From assembly GCA_022496805.1 (NCBI GenBank), contig CM040085.1:51696234-51760233 (forward strand): 64,000 bases of DNA, in the 5' to 3' direction. A program made the position numbers and the translations under genes. The notes beneath the pieces are model-generated. The model was given only the letters and a program-made list of their open reading frames with translations, ran no database searches and was not told the DNA's origin. Below, one piece after another: positions 10,326 to 23,100 of the stretch; position 1 is the first letter of the stretch; each line of letters starts with the position of its first letter. The stretch comes from Pohlia nutans (taxonomy: Eukaryota > Streptophyta > Bryopsida > Bryales > Mniaceae).

Positions 10326-11776
10326 AGGAGACTGATTTGAATACTTCACATAACATTCTTTAGCTATCATTGGGACTACCTTTTGGCTCCATTCACTATC
10401 AAAAGAAGCTTCATCCAAGTTACAAACGAATGGGAAACCCACATGTGCAAGTTTGTCAACAACTTCCCTCAAGTAATATATACTTGTAGTTTGTCAGCAA
10501 CTTCCTTCATGTAGTAAATATTTGCAGTTACCTACATGTGCAAGTAATATATACTTGCAATTGTCGCTCGGGGGGTTCACTGGCAAATTTTTTAGAAACT
10601 ACGTGCGATAAAAAATAGGGTTCAATATATTCATTGTAGATAAATTTTGTAAAAAATGTACATGTAAAATAGGGGATTTAAAAAAAATGAAACATGTTTA
10701 CATGTAAAATACCATCACATATAATATTCTCAGGCTTTTTACATGTAAAATACCATCACTTATAATATTTTTTGCAAGGTAAATAACCCCCCAAATAAAT
10801 AGGTCATTATCGCAAGTGTATGCAAAATATGCAAGGGAGTGCCCTCTCCGAGAATTGTCGGTCAAAGATGATAGCTACATATTGCATTGTGGATGATGAT
10901 GGAGAGTATTCTTGACATTCCACGGCAGACCCAATGTTGGCTACTGAATGTTATGCAAATTATACCGTACCTGGCTATCAAGAGCGCCAACTCATGCCAA
11001 ATATTCAACCTTTTTGTCCAAACGTTTTGAATATTTTCTAAGATTCTGTGTACTAGGGGAGTGTAAATCAATCGGGAGTGTAAATCAACGGGGAGTGTAA
11101 ATCAACGAGGAGTGTAAATCATTGAGTAGTCTTTGTCCGAAGGGACAAAGCAAATAAAGCAAATAGACAATAATAGAAATAAAATTCAAATGGTTTTTTT
11201 TTCATTTGTCATGCTTGTAGAAACTATGATAACATCTTCACAAATGAAATTCCACAAATTTTACCAAATTATGTTAAAACTATCAACATGTCAACCATAA
11301 GAATTATGACAATACTTACACATAACCAAGATTGGACAATCTTCTGAACTCCTCACTATCCCACAACACCACTATTCATTGATTCCAAAGATGTTCAGGC
11401 AGTTTCTAAATAACGTTATGGTCAGCAATAAATAAACGTTCTTTAAAGGTTCATTGTTGCACCTCCGAATCTGAAGCATCTGTTAGGGGACCAAAAGAAT
11501 CATATGGAATTTTCTTTAACTTTAGCTGATTCAAGCAAAGAGGGTTGGAGAGTTGGACTATTTTATTTGTAATTTCTCTACACTACAGCAACAGTGTAAA
11601 GGGTGTGGTCTAGCAAGGGCTAAAGAACGTTATGGCTATTTCTTCTTGCCCTTTGCTTTATCTTTCCCTTTCTTCTTCTCTACAATCCTTGGTTGTGTGG
11701 CCTGCACATCAGAGCAAATAATGACTAATACCACAAAAGGATTCGCACTATTTTTTTTCAACCAAAATGAACAAAC
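10326..11776. other. noncoding region with decayed repeats
   Basis: The 10340-10570 part is the inverted partner of 800-1010. Its minus strand (10221-10472) has a short frame with REVVDKLAHVGFPFVCNLDE that looks like decayed protein-coding sequence I cannot assign. Between 10600 and 10790 the string ACATGTAAAATACCATCAC occurs twice. A small tandem array lies at 11057-11130 (separate entry). No complete gene is supported. Confidence 0.4.
11057..11130 (+). repeat. minisatellite, 16-18 base unit x4
   Basis: Units of the form GGGAGTGTAAATCAACG occur four times in a row with one or two changes each. There is no coding relevance. Confidence 0.85.
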
Positions 11777-12013
11777 TTAACCCCTAAAGGACCAAGGATT
11801 CATGGTTTTAAAATGACAAATTTGATCGATCATATTGTGGAAAATATAATTAAGACGAGACCAAATTTTATATCACTAGAATGAGTGAAGAACATTACAT
11901 TTTTTGATAAAAAATAAACAAATTTGAACAAAAGGAAGTTTAGATAAGACTTACTCAAAGCTACTAAAAAAACACAAGGTTCAATTCAGACTTCTTGGTC
12001 CTTTAGGGGATAA
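11777..12013 (+). mobile_element. TTAA-bounded MITE, family C copy 1
   Basis: The left end is TTAACCCCTAAAGGACCAAG. The right end, read on the minus strand, is TTATCCCCTAAAGGACCAAG, giving a 20-base inverted repeat with one mismatch over 237 bases. The interior string GGTTTTAAAATGACAAAT is shared with 17802 onward. A diverged third copy is at 53441-53714. Its clean termini make this one of the younger-looking small elements. Confidence 0.82.
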
Positions 12014-12571
12014 GTATAGCATTAAAAAAACATTCACCTAAATATAATTAGTAATTCTGAAAAGTCACATTGATAAGATGAAGCTTAAAATCAAGTGACA
12101 CTTATACACCAGGAGCAAGTGAAGGCTCTCAATGCCTTGTAGTGTAGCATGACATTTAGTAACATAATGATGTGGAATATCCTACATCATTTCACCAACA
12201 GAATGATGTGGAATATCCCACATCATTTCATCCCCCAAATGAAATGATATAGGATATTCCACATCACATCAGTAGCTATGGGGGCAGGTGGCAATAAACA
12301 AGAGGGAACTAACCATGGTGAATAGTAATCGAAAGCACTCACTCAGTCACAATTCAACAGTGTTTTGTAATTGTTTATTTAATTCAATAGTCCATTCAAT
12401 TACAAACCATTGGTCACTCCATATATAAAGGTGGATGAAACTAAAAGGCAACCTCTTGGAAGGCTACTGAATGTTATGAGAAGAATAATAATTCAACCAA
12501 GAAATATTTTAAACATAACATTCTTAAGTAGTAGTGGCATGACAGTGCCAACTAAACCAAATCAAGCAAAA
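12014..12571. other. noncoding spacer between small elements
   Basis: Apart from the palindromic cluster at 12160-12272, this stretch holds no recognisable gene. The string GGCTACTGAATGTTATG near 12460 resembles GGCTACTGAATGTTATGCAA near 10935, so the two spots share an old dispersed repeat. Confidence 0.4.
12160..12272. repeat. short palindromic repeat cluster
   Basis: GATGTGGAATATCC followed by TACATCATTTCA occurs twice directly, then once inverted (TGAAATGATATAGGATATTC). The region can fold into a hairpin. It is probably the end of a small foldback element. Confidence 0.65.
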
Positions 12572-12815
12572 TTAACCCTTAAAGGACATATGCATTCTTG
12601 ATTCCTCACCCAAAATCTCTTTTAAACTCTATTTTAAGCATAATTCTCTTTTTAATTTACTTTGGTTCTATCCTAAAGAAGTATAGGTCCCCTTCAAGGT
12701 GCTCAGTTTGTCATTTGGAAAACCCCATTTGGTACAACGAAGTAGAATTTAAGAGCAAAATTCTCCCGAAATATCAAAAAGCCCATGGAGCTTGGTGTGT
12801 CCCTTTAAAGGTTAA
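12572..12815 (+). mobile_element. TTAA-bounded MITE, 244 bases
   Basis: The left end is TTAACCCTTAAAGGACA and the minus strand of the right end is TTAACCTTTAAAGGGACA. The interior is unrelated to the other families as far as I can see. There is no coding frame. Confidence 0.68.
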
Positions 12816-13279
12816 AGTTCTAACATGTTGGCACATGTGAAGACAATGGTTCATTGGTTTGAGGAGTCCTCGCTTTGGATAGCTCTCTGGCTTTGGAAAA
12901 ATGGATACAGTGCATGAGGATTGGTCAACAATTTATTTGGAGGGAGACATTGAATACAACAACCCAGTTCAAGGCCTTCAAAACAACACAAGTTAGTGTA
13001 GCTTCTCTTCTTAATTGCACATCATGATTGCACAATCCATGCATGGTGACTTGTGAATGGCTTATTTTCAAAGTCTGATTGAGTCTAAATAGTTTAATTT
13101 TTTTGTGATACCCACAACATGACACTTGCACCTTGTCCCATGTCAATCCTCTCCGCCCCCCCTTTTTCATCTGTGAAATGAGAAGAACTTATCATAACAT
13201 TCTAGTTCTTGCAAAGGCTGCCTCAGGGTTTCATTCAACTTCATCCTTGGTGTTCTCCTTGCCCCTGCCATGTGCCCCC

Positions 13280-13857
13280 TTAACCCCTAAACGTACCAGG
13301 GTGTCCCTGGAATTGACAATTTGAGAAAAAACATCATAAACTACTATTTAGAAGAATATTTTGGAATAGAAATACACATGAAAGTTCTAGATTTTGAATT
13401 TTAGATTCCATCTGTACGGTTTGATTCACTAATACTATCATCAATATTTAATTATAAAATTTGAAAGTTAAAATTTTAAATTCCTTCTAAATTCGATTAC
13501 AAACAAAATTTTAATATTTTTTGAGTAAAATTTGTTGGAATGAATTTGAAATGAGATACTCTTAAACGTGGTGATTCTTTAAAAAATTTGTGTTTTTTAA
13601 ATCTATAACCTCATTTTTGCAAGGCCACTTTTGAACTACAGTCAATGCAATTTTAGCTTGGTCAACGACTTGACATACTTCTACATTTGTAATTTTAGAA
13701 AAATATGAAATCAAATCCAACCGTTAGATAGGAGAACAACTTAGTGAAGAATCTCCAAAAAATTGGATGACTTTCATCCAAGAATTGATGAGAACGTGAG
13801 AAGGGTTTGAATCTGTTAGTCGTCCACTTTCTGGACGCTCTGACGTTTAGGGGTTAA
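13280..13857 (+). mobile_element. TTAA-bounded MITE, family E
   Basis: It starts TTAACCCCTAAACGTACC and ends CTGACGTTTAGGGGTTAA, 578 bases. The 13-base termini match as inverted repeats. GTCCACTTTCTGGACGC near the right end is a short hairpin, comparable to the GTCCAGAAACTGGAT hairpin near the right end of family H. There is no coding frame. Confidence 0.75.
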
Positions 13858-13897
13858 CTACTGATGGGCCTGACAAGATGATGAGGTACATTCCTCA

Positions 13898-16800
13898 TCA
13901 TTTCATTGGGGGAGGGCAGTTCTTGAGTTTACTGCTAAATGTTATGGTGTGAGTTTCATGCAGTTTTTTTATTACCTCCATGAGAGCGACAGCGGCTGCA
14001 GCACACTCAGCTTCCAAGTCTAGGTTTCTCTGCGCCAACTCCCTGTTCTCTTCACAGATTTCTTTGGCTTGCTGGATGGAGGGGAAGCCAACAAATGGGC
14101 CTCCACGGATGTATGACCAGTCAGGGCGAGGCGTCATGGTCTCTGCTTGGCGCTCGAATTTCTGTGCCATTTGAAGCTTTGATTGCAGGTCATAGAAGTC
14201 GTTCTGCAAGTTGTTGAACAACTCTTTGGATACTCTGACAACCATGGAAAAATTAACTTAAATGTGAGAAGTACCGTAATTAACAATGTAAGGTAAACTA
14301 CCCTATTTGTGCCACTATGTATTAGTAGTGTAATTTTAAATGTAAGACACTAATACAAAATGACTACAAAGTGGTACAAATATGGTGGTTTACCTTATAT
14401 AAACAACATTCTTGAAACAAGCTTAGTCCCATTTCCTATTCCAAGAAAGAATAAGGGTATCTAAGATGCTCTCATTCTATTTTGACCAAATTTTGAACAA
14501 GGAAGTCTCCAACATCAATCACTTCAATAGCTCCATGGCAATAGCTCCCAGATTGATACTTGTGCACATGGTTGTGCAGGGTTACCGGGGGTAATGGGTC
14601 TCCGGTTTAGGGTTTAGTGTGTGTTGGTACCCATCAGCTGCTTCTTGGCGGGCTACAGCAAGATTTTGTTGAAGACGCTGCACTTCCTTGGTGATCTCGA
14701 CATAGCGAGTATGCAAGTTCTCATATTTGCTCAACCCCTCTTCCTGCCGTTCACATCCGAGATGCATTAATAAATAGTTTGATGGAATTGATGTTCAATC
14801 ATCCTGAGTTCTTGAGTTCTATGATGATTAGAACAAGCTTTTTAATAAAATTAGACTATTTCATGAACTTTTATACATCATGCAAAGAATAAACGATCAT
14901 ATAAAGGCCTCCACACAATACACAAAGAGGCCTCCATATAAATCATATGATCATAAGGAGACTTTCCCATGAATCATGAAGAAGATTCTCTTTATGATGT
15001 TGTCTTAAAGTTTTTGAAAGCAGTCTAATTTTACTACAAAAATTGTTTTCATAAGCAAAGTGCCTTGAGCTCTTGTATTGAAGTTGCACTGTTAGCACTA
15101 CTAGGAAATTGTTACACAATGTGCACACCACATTTGCATTTAAGAAAATAATCGCAGAGTTTACAACAAGGGGGTTGATGATCGCCAATCCCTAATGATT
15201 CACATAATAAATTTCAAAAACTACATGACAAAAGGATTGGCAATTACCAACTTTATTAAGTTCACAATCTAAATTTATAGTCATAACCTATTGTGCCCTC
15301 GTTTGAGATGTGTAACAAGATGATAAACTATTCACTCATGGGTTAGAACTCATAACCAAAGTTGTTTTTTAAACCACTAGATCAACCAAAAATTTAAAAT
15401 TGAACAATCTTGATTAAATAAGTGCACAAAATTTATGTCCTATAACCGGTTTAGGACTATTGTCCCTCACCGGTTACATGGCCCATAATTTTGTGCCACA
15501 TGCACTTTTAATCAAAGCAATTTTAGTTGTTGTATGAGTACATGGAAAGCTTACATATTGGGCTTTGACAGTCGACGCGTCCAGAACAAGGGCCCTGGAT
15601 TGACAAATCTTTTGATCAAGCTCTGTCACCTACAACAATGTCAATACTTTGCATTAACCCTTTGAGGCGCTTGCGTCCACGTAGTGGACAATGAACGGAT
15701 TCAAACTATTCTCCTGACTACATACATGGACAATTTTCATCCATTCAGATTTCTCTTGGTTCTTGTGCTAGTTGACTATCATTTGTACAGTACGGATTTT
15801 CAAAATAAGATATTGTTATTTTTTAAGAAATAACATAATTGGTTTATGTCAAGTTTCATTCTTAGTTCAAAAAGTGAGACCTTAAACATGATTTTCCTAA
15901 ATAAGTAGAATCAAATAATGGAATCCATACCATCTCATAGTGCTTGCTACTCCAATTTCATTACAATATTTTTAAATTTTTGTGTGTTAAATTGGGATTT
16001 TAAATTGGATTTCAAGAGAAAACCTTACGAAATTAATTTAAAAATATTAATAATAAATATGATGAATCCAACTGTACAAATGTGATCTTTACATTGACAT
16101 TTACAACTTTGCTTTGTACATCAACTCCATTTTTGTTGAATCAAGACGTTAAAGGGTTAAGGTAGTGAACCCTTTTCAAGTAGGAGACCTTTTTTCCGTA
16201 CGTATGTGATGAATAGACCATTAGTGGAATAAATGTCATGTAGGGTAGCCATCCCTAATCCCTATTATTGCTCACAACTATTATAGTGCCCATATTTCAT
16301 ATAAAAAACATAAATAAAATCAAAAGAATTTCACTAAAATCAAGTTAACTTATACTTTCATTAAATAAAGTGTTGCAGTAATTTGAAATGGCCTTCATTT
16401 GCACATGGATAAAAAACGGGTATTCAATTTCATTGTCCCTATTATTGCTCATGATTTTTTTTGTAAGCAGTCTGATAGAAAATATGGAGTTTCACTGCCA
16501 ATTCCTATTACTGTTCCTAATTGATTTTGATGGGGACATAGTTGCACATGAACAATCATAGGAACACTCAACCTATTTAGAATTTAGTGAATATGACAAT
16601 GTGCAACAATTGAAGAGTAAAACCTACTCATGGTTTTATTCAACCCATGAACAAAACTTTGAAAATTCATAACATATTCACATGATATCCAAATAATACA
16701 TGTTTTAGTGCATTAGAATCCTCTTAAAAATCCTCTTAAAAATGGGGATTTCCACTAAAAGTCACTCAAAGCCACGGAAATGGGTTCCTACCTTAAGAGG

Positions 16801-19530
16801 TGTGCTTCATAGGTGAGGCAAGTTGGGTATGATGAACACCTGTTTCGTAGTTTTCCTCAATGACCTCTGCGCAGTTATTAAGTCCGTTTGGAGTACTGCC
16901 ACTTTAACCTTCTCCTTCACAAGAAGATCATTCAACTCCTGAACCAAACACCATGAAGAAAAAGCCCATGACAAGGAGGAAAAATCACTGAAAAATCTAT
17001 TATATAATGCAGACCGTGCGCTCACACATGCAAGGACAGTTCCACCACTAGAATTGTCGTGTTACACTCCGGTACAGTCGGGTACAAGATGGTTACGAAT
17101 TCTGGATCCAGTTGAGATTTGTGGGAACTTTGGAAGGCCCATGTATGCTAAAAAATGAACAGAATTTCAAATTGTAAATTGCATTGGAATCACACTAAAG
17201 TCTACTTTATCATCATTACATATACACATGTAATTGAAAATCATACAATTTTTTTGATGTTTTCTATATGCTATCTACCATTTAGTGCTGCCACCATTTG
17301 TAAAAATTACAACTTGTATTTAATGGTACATATTAGAAATGAACCTTCACAATTGCTTTAGAGATACTTGATCCCACACTGCTTGAACTACTTGTATGAT
17401 TTTTTACTTATTCTGTACTTAAATGCAAAAAATCTTTGACTATCTTCCAAAGGTTTACTATGAAATGATAGATAGTGTATAAGAGAAATCTAAATTGTTG
17501 TATGATTTTAAATTATTCTTTTTTCACTTATTATGAAGTTGAAGCACGCTTCATTGCAATTCCAATGCAATTTTTGGTTTCAAAATCGGTTCATTTTTTA
17601 GCATGCTAGAGCTTCCTAAAAATTGTTGAACTTTTTAGTGAAAAGTGATTGAAAAATTCGTAAGCATGTTGTACCCGACTGTACAAGCCAACCTAGTGCT
17701 TTCATGAGGTAAAGAACACTAATTCATACAAAAGATTGATCTCAACAAATTTGGCTCTTGTAACCAAAGTGATCTATATAAAAATTGCACTCTTGCATAC
17801 GCTAATCCTTAAAGGACCAAGGGTTTATGGTTTTAAAATGACAAATTCAATTTATCATATTGTGATAAACATAATTCAAATGGTACCAAACTTTATATCA
17901 AAATCACTGAAGAACATTGCATGTGTTGGTCAAAAATAAATAAATTTGCACAAAAAGAAGTCCACATAGGACCTACTCACATCAGGAATTTAGGATCCCA
18001 CGGATTTTAAACGATTTCCATGTGACATCCGATATTTCATGAGTTTGTATATTTCTCACACGGATTCTGCACGGATTTTGCGCTAATTATGCACGGATTC
18101 TGCACTTTGTTAGATAATGAAAAGAGTGAATGTAGAACCCGTGCGAATTTAGTGCAGAATTAGCGCGAGATTCCTACAAAATTCGTGCAAAAAATGCATG
18201 CACCCATGAAATATTAGATATCGCACGGAAATCGTTAAAATCAGTGAGGTCCTAAATTCCTGATGCAAAACTACTAGATAAAAAATAAAATAAAAATAAA
18301 AATAAAAATAGAAATAAAACATTCGGGCTTGTGACGAACCTCCATGTGTTGCTGGATGCCATCAGTGGTGGCTTGGTTTTCAATCACCATGGTTTTCCAC
18401 CGTTGTTGCTCTTCTAGCATGCGTTGGTGTTGAGTCTCCAGTCTGCTCACAAGCTCAAAATATGGAACCTGGCAAATGTGGCTATGAGACCTTAGGCCAT
18501 CCTCAGTCCAGGCCTCTGTATTCACACTTCAAAGTACAGTTCCATCCATACAAGTAACCCAATCACACTCTCTATATGTGCACTGTAAATAGTTAATGGA
18601 CCAATCACAACTATCACTTATTTAGAATGCAGGACAAGGTTCCATCACATGTGCAATGAATCTATCTAAATCTAGTCTTAGAGGGTGGTTTGGAGGGCTT
18701 GGCACACTCTCCAAATGTGACGTGTCTACTTGAGTTCCACAATATTTTAGAATGCTTTTCATCCATTTTACTGAGTGTCAAATGGATTGCATAGCTGGAT
18801 TGAAGAGCAAGCCCACTTGTAAGGCTGGAATCTCTATTTTCTGAACCTTGTATACCAACCCAGACCTAAATTTTGTTCGGTTGGTATTCAAGAGCAAACT
18901 ATCAACCACGAGTGGTTTGGCTAGCAAAAAGTCTAATGAAGTCAAATCAAGACCTCAATTTTTAGCAAGAAATTTGAGGATAGCAACCACTAGTGGAAAT
19001 GCTCGTAGAACATGTCCACTAGTGAAGCTAGTATCCCTACTTCCAAACCTCATATACCAGCCTAGACTTGAATTTTGCCAGACGAGAAGTTTGGCTGGTA
19101 TTCACAAGCCAAATACCAACCTCAAAGCATGCCCACAAGTGACGTTGGTATCCCTATCTTCAGAACCTGATATACCTAAACTTTTCTAGAGAAGAGGAGT
19201 ATGGTTGGTATCCATAAGCAATATACCAGCCTTGAACACTCTGGTTGGCGAAAAAGTCTTCCCAAGTCAAATCGGAACCTCAATTTTTAGTAAGAAATTT
19301 GAGGATAGCAGCCGCCAGTGGAAATGCTCGTAGTTAGATACACACTCTGATCAGTGAGCAAGCCATAATAATCCACAAGGAGCTTGGTGAATGGCACCTG
19401 ATCGAAGGTGCCACCTGCGTGGGGAGTGATGTAGTTGCTGTAGATGGCCCGCTCCAAGTTTTGCAGAATGGTGCGCAACACGCGTGAGTAGGGCGTGTCC
19501 ATGTCGCTAATCTCCGCCAGCAGCTGCACC
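13898..19530 (-). CDS. coiled-coil protein, multi-exon, 5' end unresolved (possible TSNAXIP1-like ciliary protein)
   Basis: Six exons are supported on the minus strand: about 19346-19530, 18337-18468, 16840-16938, 15555-15629, 14631-14743 and 13898-14234 (TGA stop). All have AG acceptors. The 18337 (44 codons), 16840 (33) and 15555 (25) exons are exact codon multiples, and 14631 joins 13898 in phase. The 19346 donor is uncertain, so an exon may be missing there. About 310 residues are visible, mostly heptad-like: YFELVSRLETQHQRMLEEQQ, KYENLHTRYVEITKEVQRL and KEICEENRELAQRNLDLEAE. The first exon has DTPYSRVLRTILQNLERAIY and the last TMTPRPDWSYIRGG. These two non-coil motifs remind me of translin-associated factor X-interacting protein 1, a family linked to cilia, but this is weak. 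The start codon was not found. Introns contain TTAA elements. Confidence 0.6.
15330..15400 (-). repeat. possible tRNA-derived SINE fragment
   Basis: On the minus strand, TGATCTAGTGGTT resembles an A box and GAGTTCTAACCC a B box, about 35 bases apart, in an intron of the coiled-coil gene. Stems do not pair well, so it is not a functional tRNA gene. Confidence 0.35.
15654..16160 (+). mobile_element. TTAA-bounded MITE, family B copy 2
   Basis: It starts TTAACCCTTTGAGGCGC and ends GACGTTAAAGGGTTAA, 507 bases, in an intron of the coiled-coil gene only 25 bases upstream of the exon at 15555-15629. It is colinear with 8629-9177. No open frame is visible. Confidence 0.78.
17802..18300 (+). mobile_element. 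family C MITE copy 2, interrupted by a foldback element
   Basis: The left end CTAATCCTTAAAGGACCAAG and the interior match family C copy 1 up to CCTACTCA. The sequence is then interrupted by the foldback element at 17981-18266 and resumes with CAAAACTACTA, as expected for family C. The right terminal repeat is missing and replaced by an AAAAT microsatellite (about 18277-18317). This gives a clear relative age: family C first, foldback second. Confidence 0.7.
17981..18266. mobile_element. foldback MITE (family D) nested in family C
   Basis: The left arm starts CATCAGGAATTTAGGA and the right arm reads AGGTCCTAAATTCCTGATG, its near-reverse complement. The arms are about 60 bases and the full length about 285. 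The interior holds several variants of GCACGGATTCTGCAC, some inverted. A 2-base CA repeat may be the target duplication. Confidence 0.72.
18805..19335. repeat. degenerate tandem repeat in coiled-coil gene intron
   Basis: The string ACCTCAATTTTTAG followed by AAGAAATTTGAGGATAGCA occurs at about 18951 and 19280. Three variants of AACCT..TATACCA..CCTAGAC mark repeat units around 18843, 19050 and 19160. It sits directly next to the exon at 19346 and spans most of the intron, so the exon boundary there is less certain. Confidence 0.6.
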
Positions 19531-19757
19531 CTACGCAAACGGAGCCAAGCCGTGAAGAAAATGAAACAAACCTACTGACCAAATGGTGTTTTTTCTTTAG
19601 TAGAACTTCTTTTTGTTCACATTCATTTGCTTTTTTAGCAACACATGCATACTGATTTTCTGGTGATATAAAGTTTGATGCCATCTGCATCATATTTTCA
19701 CAATATGATCGATTGAATTTGTCGTTTCAAAACCAGGAATCCTAGGTCAAACCATAC

Positions 19758-20190
19758 ATTTCACTCAGTAGCAACCTTAATCCAATGGAACGCTACGATT
19801 TCATTGCCATGGTTTCATGCAAAGTGTAAGGATGGTCGTAAAAAGCACACCCTAGTGACTTTGAAAATCCATAATGAACTGCAAGTGATTTGTATTGTGT
19901 TACATTTGCTCTTGACAACAACCAAAGAATTTCAAAAGTGATTCTCAGTGTGCACAGAGGTTAGATCCTTGTTTGCAGGAGGTTACGATTTCACTCAGTA
20001 GCAACCTCGATCCAATGGAACGCTACGATTCCATTGCCATGGTTTCAGCCTAGGAAGGTCGTAATAAGCACACCCTAGTGACCTTGAAAATCCATAACGA
20101 ACTGCAAGTGATTTGCATAGTGTTACATTTGCTCTTGACAACAACCAAAAGTGATTCTCACCATGTACACAGAGGTTAGATCCTTGTTTG
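19758..20190. repeat. tandem duplication, unit about 220 bases x2
   Basis: Copy 1 (about 19758-19977) and copy 2 (about 19989-20190) both start TTTCACTCAGTAGCAACCT and contain TCCAATGGAACGCTACGATT. Both end AGAGGTTAGATCCTTGTTTG. They differ by small deletions and substitutions. The second copy abuts the presumed left LTR end of the Copia element. Confidence 0.85.
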
Positions 20191-23100
20191 CTATCAAACC
20201 CTAATTACCATCGTCAGGAAAGATCAAGCTCATGACATCAATTGCAACACGACGACATATTGAAGGTTAGATTAGAATGCCAAAGCCTCACACAAACACT
20301 TGGAATGCATAGGAAAGAGATGATCTTTACTCATGGGCTGCCCCTCTTAAGTAGCACACCTAGGGTGTCCCCTTGACAAACCATATGGGACATCAGCCCA
20401 TACTCCACTCCTAGTACACTAGGATCAGCCCATATCACTTGGGAGACCCAATTCTCATTACTTCTAACTAGTACCACTTCTCTAGTTGCTAGTCTAGCTC
20501 ATTCGCATCATCTACTCTAGCTAATGCGCATGGCTATGAGCAACTTCAGCCCACGCAATCATCCTACTTCAACACTCCCACTTTGCGAATAGCCAAAGCC
20601 TTCGAGCCCAAATGCCACCACTAGTCTTTGATGTCGATCTCTCGCAAAAGCCTTTGTGAGCACGTCCGCCACCATGTGCTCCGTTGGACAATACTTCAAC
20701 TCTATCACCTTCATCTCTAACTTCTCTCGAATGAAGTGATATTGCACATCAATGTGCTTTGTACGTGAGTGATGCGTTGGATTCTTCGCCAATGACATAC
20801 TCCCTTGGTTGTCACACATGATTGTTGTAGCCTCCTCTTGAGTGCATCTCACATCCGCCATTAGTTGCCTCAACCAAATGGCCTCCTTCGTACCGTGGCT
20901 CGTCGCCATGTACTCCGCCTGAACCGTTGACGTGGCCGTGGTTTGTTGGCGCTTGCTATTCCATGAAACGGCCCCCGATCCAACTTTGAACATGTACCCC
21001 GTGGTGGATCTACGATCATTGGTATCACCCGCATAATCCGCATCACAATACCCACTCAACACAATGTTGTCACCTCCAAGACACAACCTCACATCACTTG
21101 TGCCTTTCAAGTACCGCATGATCCTCTTGACCGCAACCCAATGACTTGAACCCGGTCTTGCCATGTGTTGACTCACAACGCTGATTGGATACGCAAGGTC
21201 CGGCCTTGTTGCAATCATAGCATACATCAATGACCCTACAGCTTGCTTGTATGGCACATCCACCATAGATTGAGCCTCTAATGCATACTCCTCATCCGTG
21301 AGTTTCACGAGTTTGGAATTCACATCCAATGGAGTGCCAACCGGTTTGCAATCCTCCATGCCAAAGCGTTTGAGAACATCCATAACATACTTGCTTTGAT
21401 TCATTGTTATGGTGCGTGTTGCTCTATCTCGCACAAACTCAACTCCTAAACAAAAGTGCAACTCACCCAGATCACTCATCTCGTACTCGTTCTCAAGCAT
21501 TGCCTTTAATGCCTTCAAAGAGCTCATACAACTTGCAAGGATGATCAAATCATCCACATATATGATCACGATGACCACATGTTGGCCCTTTTGCATGAAA
21601 TACAAGCTGTGATCAGCGATGCTCCTTGTGAACCCGATATGAACAAGAAACGTGTCAATCTTTTGATACCATGCGCGTGGAGATTGCTTCAACCCATACA
21701 ATGACTTGTTCAACTTGCAAACAAGGTTCTCATTACCTCGTTGCACAAATCCTTCGGGTTGCACCATGTAGATGTCCTCCTCCAACTCGCCGTTCAAGAA
21801 CGCCGTCTTCACATCCATTTGATGCATTTCCAAATCCATGGCAGCCCCGATGGCCAAAATGCATCGAATAGTGGTGAATTTCGCCACCGGTGCAAAGGTC
21901 TCATGAAAATCAACACCTTCGATTTGTGAAAAGCCCTTTGCCACCAATCTTGCCTTATAACGAACCACATCACCCGTTGCATCTCTCTTTGCACGAAATA
22001 CCCACTTACAACCGATAGCATTGCGATTCTTGGGGAGGGGAGTCAATTCCCAAGTGCCATTGTCCATCAACGATTTGTACTCCTCTTGCATGGCTTGCTC
22101 CCACTTGTTTGCATCATCACAACTCAACGCTTCACGAATCGTCAATGGAGCATCTAAAAGTGCAACGTTTGCATGCTCCTCCTCACCTTGAGGGAGAATA
22201 TGATTCTTCCACCACTCGCCAAGTGGTCTACGATTTCTCTCTGGATAACGACGATCGCTCGAGGATGCATTGTCTTCAACCGCCGTTGCTTGTGCCTTTT
22301 TCTCGCCATTCTTCGTCTTCAAAGGTCGCTCCTCAATATGTTCCTCATCACCACCATCTTCGTCATCTTCGTCTTCATCAACAATATCAATAACGGGAGA
22401 TTTGGAAGATTGGTCCACAATCGCTGGTTTATCGCCACTTCTCCCACTTGGACCATCGTCCAAATTGTCTTCAACTTTGGAATTCTCGCAAAATGTCACA
22501 TCACGAGCTCGAATGATCTTCTTGGTCTCGAGCGACATGAGCCTGTACGCCTTGGTACCTTCACAATATCCAAGAAACACACATTTTGTTGCCTTGGCCT
22601 CAAGTTTGGTTCTTTGAGAATCGGGTACCTTTGCAAATGCGATGCATCCAAATGTGTGCATGTGCTCCACGCGGGGTGGCCTTCCACTCCACGCTTGCTC
22701 CGGTGTCATGTTTTGAACCGCACTCGTCGAGCATGGGTTGCGTGTGTACACCGCAGTCACCACCGCTTCCGCCCAAAGGTCCAAACCCAAATTTTGTGCA
22801 TGCAACATACTCCTTGCCATCTCCACAATTGTTCGATTTGCACGCTCTGCAACTCCGTTTTGTTGTGGTGTATATGGCGTTGTGGTTTGTCTAGCAATGC
22901 CTTCTTTCTTCAATAACTCTCCAAATTGGTTTGACAAGAACTCGCCGCCATTATCCGATCGAAACACCTTGATCTTGTGCTCGGATTGCTTCTCAACCAA
23001 CGCCTTGAACTCTTTGAACTTCTCAAAACACTCGCTCTTTGCTTTGATCGGATACAACCATATCTTCCTCGAAAAATCATCAATGAACGTCACAAAATAC

